Source of the DNA: Natronospirillum sp965602035
GTDB taxonomy: Bacteria > Pseudomonadota > Gammaproteobacteria > Pseudomonadales > Natronospirillaceae
Reading direction: 5' to 3'
Length of the DNA: 64,000 nucleotides
Assembly: GCA_965602035.1 (NCBI GenBank)
Contig: OZ271919.1
Location: 3,162,001 to 3,226,000, forward strand
The stretch's first letter is position 1, and each line of letters opens with the position of its first letter. This document shows, in pieces, positions 60,584 to 64,000 of the stretch. The position numbers and the translations under genes were made by a program. Below the pieces are notes generated by a model, which was not told the DNA's origin, searched no databases, and worked only from the letters and a program-made list of their open reading frames with translations.

Positions 60584-61741
60584 ATGGAAATGCCGACCGA
60601 GTGGAGCAGCCTGAGCTCATATTCAGGTGTCGTTGCTGCCCTGACGCTGTTCGGCCTGATCTGGCTGACTCTCGTCCGCCGGATTCTCGTGCGGCTTCTG
60701 CGCCGGGTACTGGGCCTGTTGTCTGCGCTACTTCGCGGCTATGGACTGTCGATTCAGCAGTTACGCCAGTCAGCGCGCGGGCGTCATCTGCGCCGGCTGG
60801 CCAGGAGGGAGCGCTATCGGCTTGCCGAGGGCCTGATACGGCAGTTGCGTGAGTTTGATGAACGTGAGGCGGAATCGGTCGCCCGTGGTCTGGTAACAGA
60901 GGAGCGTCTGGAAAAACTGGTCGAGAACCTCACGCACCGGACGGTGCAGGCCAGAGAAGATCAACCGGACTATCTGTCCCGGGAAGAGGCAGAAACGGCA
61001 TTGACCGGCTGGCGGCGGGTGATTCGGCTGCAGGGGGACCTGGGACGCCTGTTGCGCGAAGAGGCGGACGCGGAAGCCCGGCTGACGCGGGAAATGGCCA
61101 CCCTGCGCCGGGCGCTCCCCGGCTCCGGCGCCTCGGTTCACCTCGACCCCGCGGCACCTTCGCTCACCCAGGGCATTATTTCGATCGCCAGTATCGCCGT
61201 GGTTCTGGTCGCGGCCGGCTGGCTGCTTCTGCCGGGGGTTACGTCCCTTGCTCCGGGGTTGTCAGTGACTCACCTGATCGGTGTGGAAGTAGCGCTTCTG
61301 TTTGCACTGGTGATCACGGTGCAGGCTTTTCTCCATGGGGTTCGGGCGGAGTCACCATCGCGTCGGCTGGTGCAGGTGGTTGGGGGGATGCTGCTCCTGG
61401 CATGGACGTTCGTGCTGGCATTACTCGCCCAGAGCCGCCAACTGCCCGACCCCGGTTCAGGTGTTCCGTCGCTCGTACCGGCCCTCCAGGCAGTGCTGGG
61501 TGGTGCCATTCCGTGGTGGCTTGCACTGGTGTCGGGTGCGGCCCCCCGGCTCGTTGATCTGCCGCTGCGGCTGGTGTCGGCACTGCTGGACGCCCTGCTT
61601 GCTGCCACAGCGTTGATGCTACAGTTGGTCCGGTTCGTGGTGATCAGTGTTGAGCTTGTGCTCGTCGCCGCCATTGACGTGCTGACCTGGCCGCTGCGGC
61701 TGCTTGCACGGCCTGTGTTGTCGGCGCGTAAAAGGCAATAA
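60584..61741 (+). CDS. multi-helix membrane protein with Arg-rich cytoplasmic domain
   Basis: 385 residues, no family recognised. One N-terminal helix (about 15-35) is followed by a long charged helical stretch (40-180) dominated by Arg, Glu and Leu, then about six hydrophobic segments and a basic tail. The layout suggests a membrane scaffold or mechanosensitive-like protein but no channel signature is seen. AGGAG lies about 11 bases upstream. Confidence 0.72.
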   Translation: MEMPTEWSSLSSYSGVVAALTLFGLIWLTLVRRILVRLLRRVLGLLSALLRGYGLSIQQLRQSARGRHLRRLARRERYRLAEGLIRQLREFDEREAESVARGLVTEERLEKLVENLTHRTVQAREDQPDYLSREEAETALTGWRRVIRLQGDLGRLLREEADAEARLTREMATLRRALPGSGASVHLDPAAPSLTQGIISIASIAVVLVAAGWLLLPGVTSLAPGLSVTHLIGVEVALLFALVITVQAFLHGVRAESPSRRLVQVVGGMLLLAWTFVLALLAQSRQLPDPGSGVPSLVPALQAVLGGAIPWWLALVSGAAPRLVDLPLRLVSALLDALLAATALMLQLVRFVVISVELVLVAAIDVLTWPLRLLARPVLSARKRQ

Positions 61742-61831
61742 AAGTTGGTCGCCCCGGTAGCGCGGCGCTTGTCGCGATCTTCTACTCTTGCTAGGGTGCG
61801 CTGACTCTTTACACAACAGGTAGTCAAGACG

Positions 61832-62551
61832 ATGAAAAAATCTCTGCTTACCCTGTCGATTGCCGGCTTGGCGGCAACCGGCGCCGTAGCCCAGGAACTC
61901 GAGACGGTAGACCAGCGGGCCAGCTATTATTTCGGGCTGGATCTGGGCAGCAACCTGGCACAGCAGGTCGGTTCTGACCGTATCGACGTCGATGCGGTAA
62001 TCATGGGTCTGGAAGATGGCCTGGCGCAGAACGAGCCGCAACTGACACTGGAGCAGATCCAGCAGGCGGTCACGACGCTGCAACAGGAACTTCAGGCGGA
62101 AGCGCAGGCAGAAGCTGAAGAATTGCGCGCACCGGGTGAAAATTTCCTGAGAGATAACGCCGAGCGCGAAGGCGTAGTGGTTACGGACAGCGGGCTTCAA
62201 TATGAAATCGTGGAGCAGACCGATGACGGTGCATCGCCTGATGCCGAGGATACTGTTCGGGTCCATTACCACGGCACATTGATCGATGACACGGTATTCG
62301 ACAGCTCGGTCGAGCGCGGTGAGCCTGTGGAATTCCCGCTTGACGGTGTGATTCCGGGCTGGACCGAGGGTGTCCAACTAATGACCGAAGGCGACACTTA
62401 CCGTTTCTATATTCCGGCTGAGCTGGCGTATCGGGACCAGAGTGTCGGCGAGATTCCCCCCTACTCAACCCTGATTTTTGAAGTCGAGCTGCTGGAGGTA
62501 TTGCCCTCGGAAAATAATAGCGGCAACAGCGGCGGGAACAGCGGCAACTGA
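61832..62551 (+). CDS. periplasmic FKBP-type peptidyl-prolyl isomerase, FkpA/Mip-like
   Basis: A 239-residue isomerase: signal peptide (cleavage after AVA near residue 20), helical dimerisation domain (about 25-110, very Gln/Glu-rich) and FKBP domain (VRVHYHGTLIDDTVFDSS, then VIPGWTEGVQLM and IPAELAYRD). The C-terminus has a short Asn-Gly-Ser tail. It should act as a folding helper for exported proteins. A terminator follows. Confidence 0.93.
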   Translation: MKKSLLTLSIAGLAATGAVAQELETVDQRASYYFGLDLGSNLAQQVGSDRIDVDAVIMGLEDGLAQNEPQLTLEQIQQAVTTLQQELQAEAQAEAEELRAPGENFLRDNAEREGVVVTDSGLQYEIVEQTDDGASPDAEDTVRVHYHGTLIDDTVFDSSVERGEPVEFPLDGVIPGWTEGVQLMTEGDTYRFYIPAELAYRDQSVGEIPPYSTLIFEVELLEVLPSENNSGNSGGNSGN

Positions 62552-62577
62552 AACCGCGCCGGTTGATTATGCGGAAA

Positions 62578-62605
62578 AAAGCTGCCTCATCGGCGGCTTT
62601 TTTTT
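62578..62605 (+). terminator. rho-independent terminator of the FKBP gene
   Basis: AAAGCTGCC (62578-62586) pairs with GGCGGCTTT (62592-62600, one G-U) and eight T follow through 62605. Confidence 0.88.
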
Positions 62606-62736
62606 GCCTTGATACCGGCCACCCGGGCCTGCAAGTGCCTGTGATGTCCGCAGTCTGGCTCGCTCAGCAGACTTGGCAGGGTTCTTGAATAGTCTGTGCC
62701 ATAGCAATGATTCTTCAACAACAGGATGGAGTGACT

Positions 62737-63285
62737 ATGGCAAACCTCACACTGAATCAGGATATGCTGTTGCTGGGCTCGGCGTTTGGCGCCGGCGTGC
62801 TGACGTTTGGTTTGGCCATACTCGTGGCGCTTTTCTGGGCACGCAGCCGCCAGCAGACCGTAAACGGGGCAACCCCTGAACAGACCCGCCGGGCGCTGCT
62901 GGAAAATGTGGCTCAGAACGTCAGTGAAGTGCATCATGTATACCAGCAGTTTCTGTCGCTGGCTATGGACTATGCGCGTTACGGGGCAGACTGGCCGACC
63001 AGCCGGAAAGAGGAACTGCGTCGGGTGACCGATGACCTGGTGTCTGCTTTCCGGCATCTCACGGAAGCCGAGGCGACTCTCCTCCTGCTCGGAGAGAAAA
63101 AGCTTGAGCGCGCACTGCGGGTGTACGGCGCCAAGATTGTTCACCTGCGTCGCCAGGTTTATGCTGATCGTCGAACCTTCAGCGGAGAAGATATGCAGGG
63201 GCTCGAACAACTGAAACAGGACATTGCGGAGTGGCGTGAAACCTTCTTTGATGCGCTCAGCAACCGATTCAGGCTGGCCGCATGA
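62737..63285 (+). CDS. single-pass membrane protein, unknown
   Basis: A 182-residue protein with one N-terminal helix (about 10-35) and a long cytoplasmic helical region containing VHHVYQQFLSLAMDYARYG. No family recognised. GGATGGAG lies 5 bases before ATG 62737. Its stop overlaps the next small gene as ATGA, so the two are probably made together. Confidence 0.75.
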   Translation: MANLTLNQDMLLLGSAFGAGVLTFGLAILVALFWARSRQQTVNGATPEQTRRALLENVAQNVSEVHHVYQQFLSLAMDYARYGADWPTSRKEELRRVTDDLVSAFRHLTEAEATLLLLGEKKLERALRVYGAKIVHLRRQVYADRRTFSGEDMQGLEQLKQDIAEWRETFFDALSNRFRLAA

Positions 63286-63404
63286 AAGGGCTTTTCCGGC
63301 GCACCGGTGAGCAACCGTGCGCCACCTGTATCCGCTTGCGCTGGACGCTGCTCTACTGCGCTGTTATGGCCGTCATTCTGACGCTTATGCTGGTGCGCGG
63401 CTGA
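63282..63404 (+). CDS. 40-residue CxxC membrane miniprotein
   Basis: Starts at the ATGA overlap with the preceding gene. The product has a basic N-terminus, a CATC motif (residues 13-16), then one hydrophobic helix (about 20-38) with another Cys. Such a small CxxC-plus-helix protein could bind metal or take part in thiol exchange at the inner membrane; this is inference. Not recognised as a family. Confidence 0.6.
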   Translation: MKGLFRRTGEQPCATCIRLRWTLLYCAVMAVILTLMLVRG

Positions 63405-63445
63405 ACGTTCAGCCAGCGCATTTTCTGTGCTATCATCCGCCCGCT

Positions 63446-63718
63446 ATGAGCACGGACTCGACCGAACCCTCGTTCATACCTCCTGGCGAGTACCATGAAC
63501 TCGACACAACAGGCCTGCGTTGCCCGGAACCAGTGATGATGCTGCACGCGGCCGTTCGCAGGCATGGCGCGGGAGCCGTTGTGCATGTGGTGGCAACCGA
63601 TCCGGCAACCGAACGGGATATCCCCCGGTTCTGCCGGTTTCTCGGGCATGAACTGCTGCACTCGACACAGGCCGGCGAGCTTTTCGAATACTGGATCCGT
63701 TTCGTGGGCCGGTCGTAG
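63446..63718 (+). CDS. tusA: sulfurtransferase TusA
   Basis: A 90-residue TusA protein with the active Cys in TTGLRCPEPVMMLH, closely like E. coli TusA, which passes sulfur from IscS towards tRNA 2-thiouridine and molybdenum cofactor synthesis. The frame extends upstream but without a ribosome site; ATG 63446 gives the usual start. It could supply the moa pathway encoded in this window. Confidence 0.88.
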   Translation: MSTDSTEPSFIPPGEYHELDTTGLRCPEPVMMLHAAVRRHGAGAVVHVVATDPATERDIPRFCRFLGHELLHSTQAGELFEYWIRFVGRS

Positions 63719-63788
63719 CTGCCGTACTGGATTTTGACGGTATCAGCGCTGGCTTGACAGGCGATCCAAACAGGAAGAACACTGAATT

Positions 63789-64000
63789 ATGGTAGACGAA
63801 ACCGCTCCGGAACAGTCAGTCGCCTTTGCCGATCTGCCGTTGCCTCAGCCATTGCAGCGTGCGCTGGATGAACTCCGGTTCACGCACTGCACGCCGATTC
63901 AGGCCGGCGTATTGCCGGTGGCTTTACGTGGTCTTGATTGCATCGGCAAGGCGCAGACGGGCACCGGAAAGACCGCGGCGTTTCTGCTGGCGGTGATGAG
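63789..64000 (+). CDS. DEAD-box RNA helicase, RhlB-like (5' part, cut by window end)
   Basis: The first 70 codons of a DEAD-box helicase: FADLPLPQPLQRALDELRF, the Q motif CTPIQAG and motif I AQTGTGKT. The gene runs past the end. Start and spacing resemble RhlB, which works with RNase E; the later motifs needed to be sure are outside the window. Confidence 0.85.
   Translation, partial: MVDETAPEQSVAFADLPLPQPLQRALDELRFTHCTPIQAGVLPVALRGLDCIGKAQTGTGKTAAFLLAVM

Noticed and set aside
1..64000. Insertion sequences, prophage, CRISPR arrays or rRNA genes
   Set aside because: No transposase, integrase, phage gene, spaced direct-repeat array or rRNA sequence was seen.

Overview
The window is a GC-rich chromosomal segment (about 60 % by eye) from a free-living gammaproteobacterium of the Pseudomonas/Oceanospirillales kind. 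The conserved runs say so: aspS-yebC-ruvCAB-tolQRAB-pal-cpoB-queC with tRNA-Lys and nadA, and dapA-bamC-MBL hydrolase-purC. Many exported proteins are acidic and there is osmolyte- or amine-type catabolism, which fits a marine or moderately halophilic habitat, but this is inference. No insertion sequence, prophage or CRISPR array is visible.

Region 1 (1-13.8 kb): an M24-fold hydrolase with an aldehyde dehydrogenase, a small cysteine-rich gene behind a Fur-box-like site, an orphan arsJ efflux gene, and nearly the whole molybdenum cofactor pathway (moeA facing moaA-moaB-moaC-moaD-moaE). Then come a LysR regulator with a 64-residue divergent gene, a DMT exporter, a DegV protein and rsmC.

Region 2 (13.8-17.6 kb): a sigma-54 two-component system (kinase then NtrC-type regulator, with rsmC coupled behind it). 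It is divergent from a two-gene unit coding for a DUF4168 exported protein and a 53-residue lipoprotein. The intergenic region holds a 12-bp-arm inverted repeat, an IHF-type site and a consensus -24/-12 promoter in the right order and spacing. This is the best candidate for a little-described system in the window.

Region 3 (17.6-31 kb): a DUF3830 protein, a polyamine-type ABC importer, a LysR regulator and a semialdehyde dehydrogenase in one operon, followed by a class I glutamine amidotransferase and another aldehyde dehydrogenase. A large nested inverted repeat (26969-27127) separates this block from the pntA-pntB transhydrogenase. An RDD membrane protein and a BigR/YgaV-like persulfide-type repressor follow.

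Region 4 (31.5-38.7 kb): two unknown genes, an HDAC-family deacetylase divergent from a PatZ-like protein acetyltransferase (a possible add/remove pair for lysine acetylation), nudC, an FNR/Anr regulator and ttcA.

Region 5 (38.8-64 kb): the housekeeping runs named above, with a Glu-Pro-repeat TolA, two identical tRNA-Lys genes, an M48 protease, two TusA-family proteins, a PerM-type transporter, an outer-membrane barrel protein, the NAD(P)HX repair enzyme, a cysteine-rich lipoprotein, an FKBP isomerase, several unknown membrane proteins (one of 40 residues) and the start of a DEAD-box helicase cut by the window edge.
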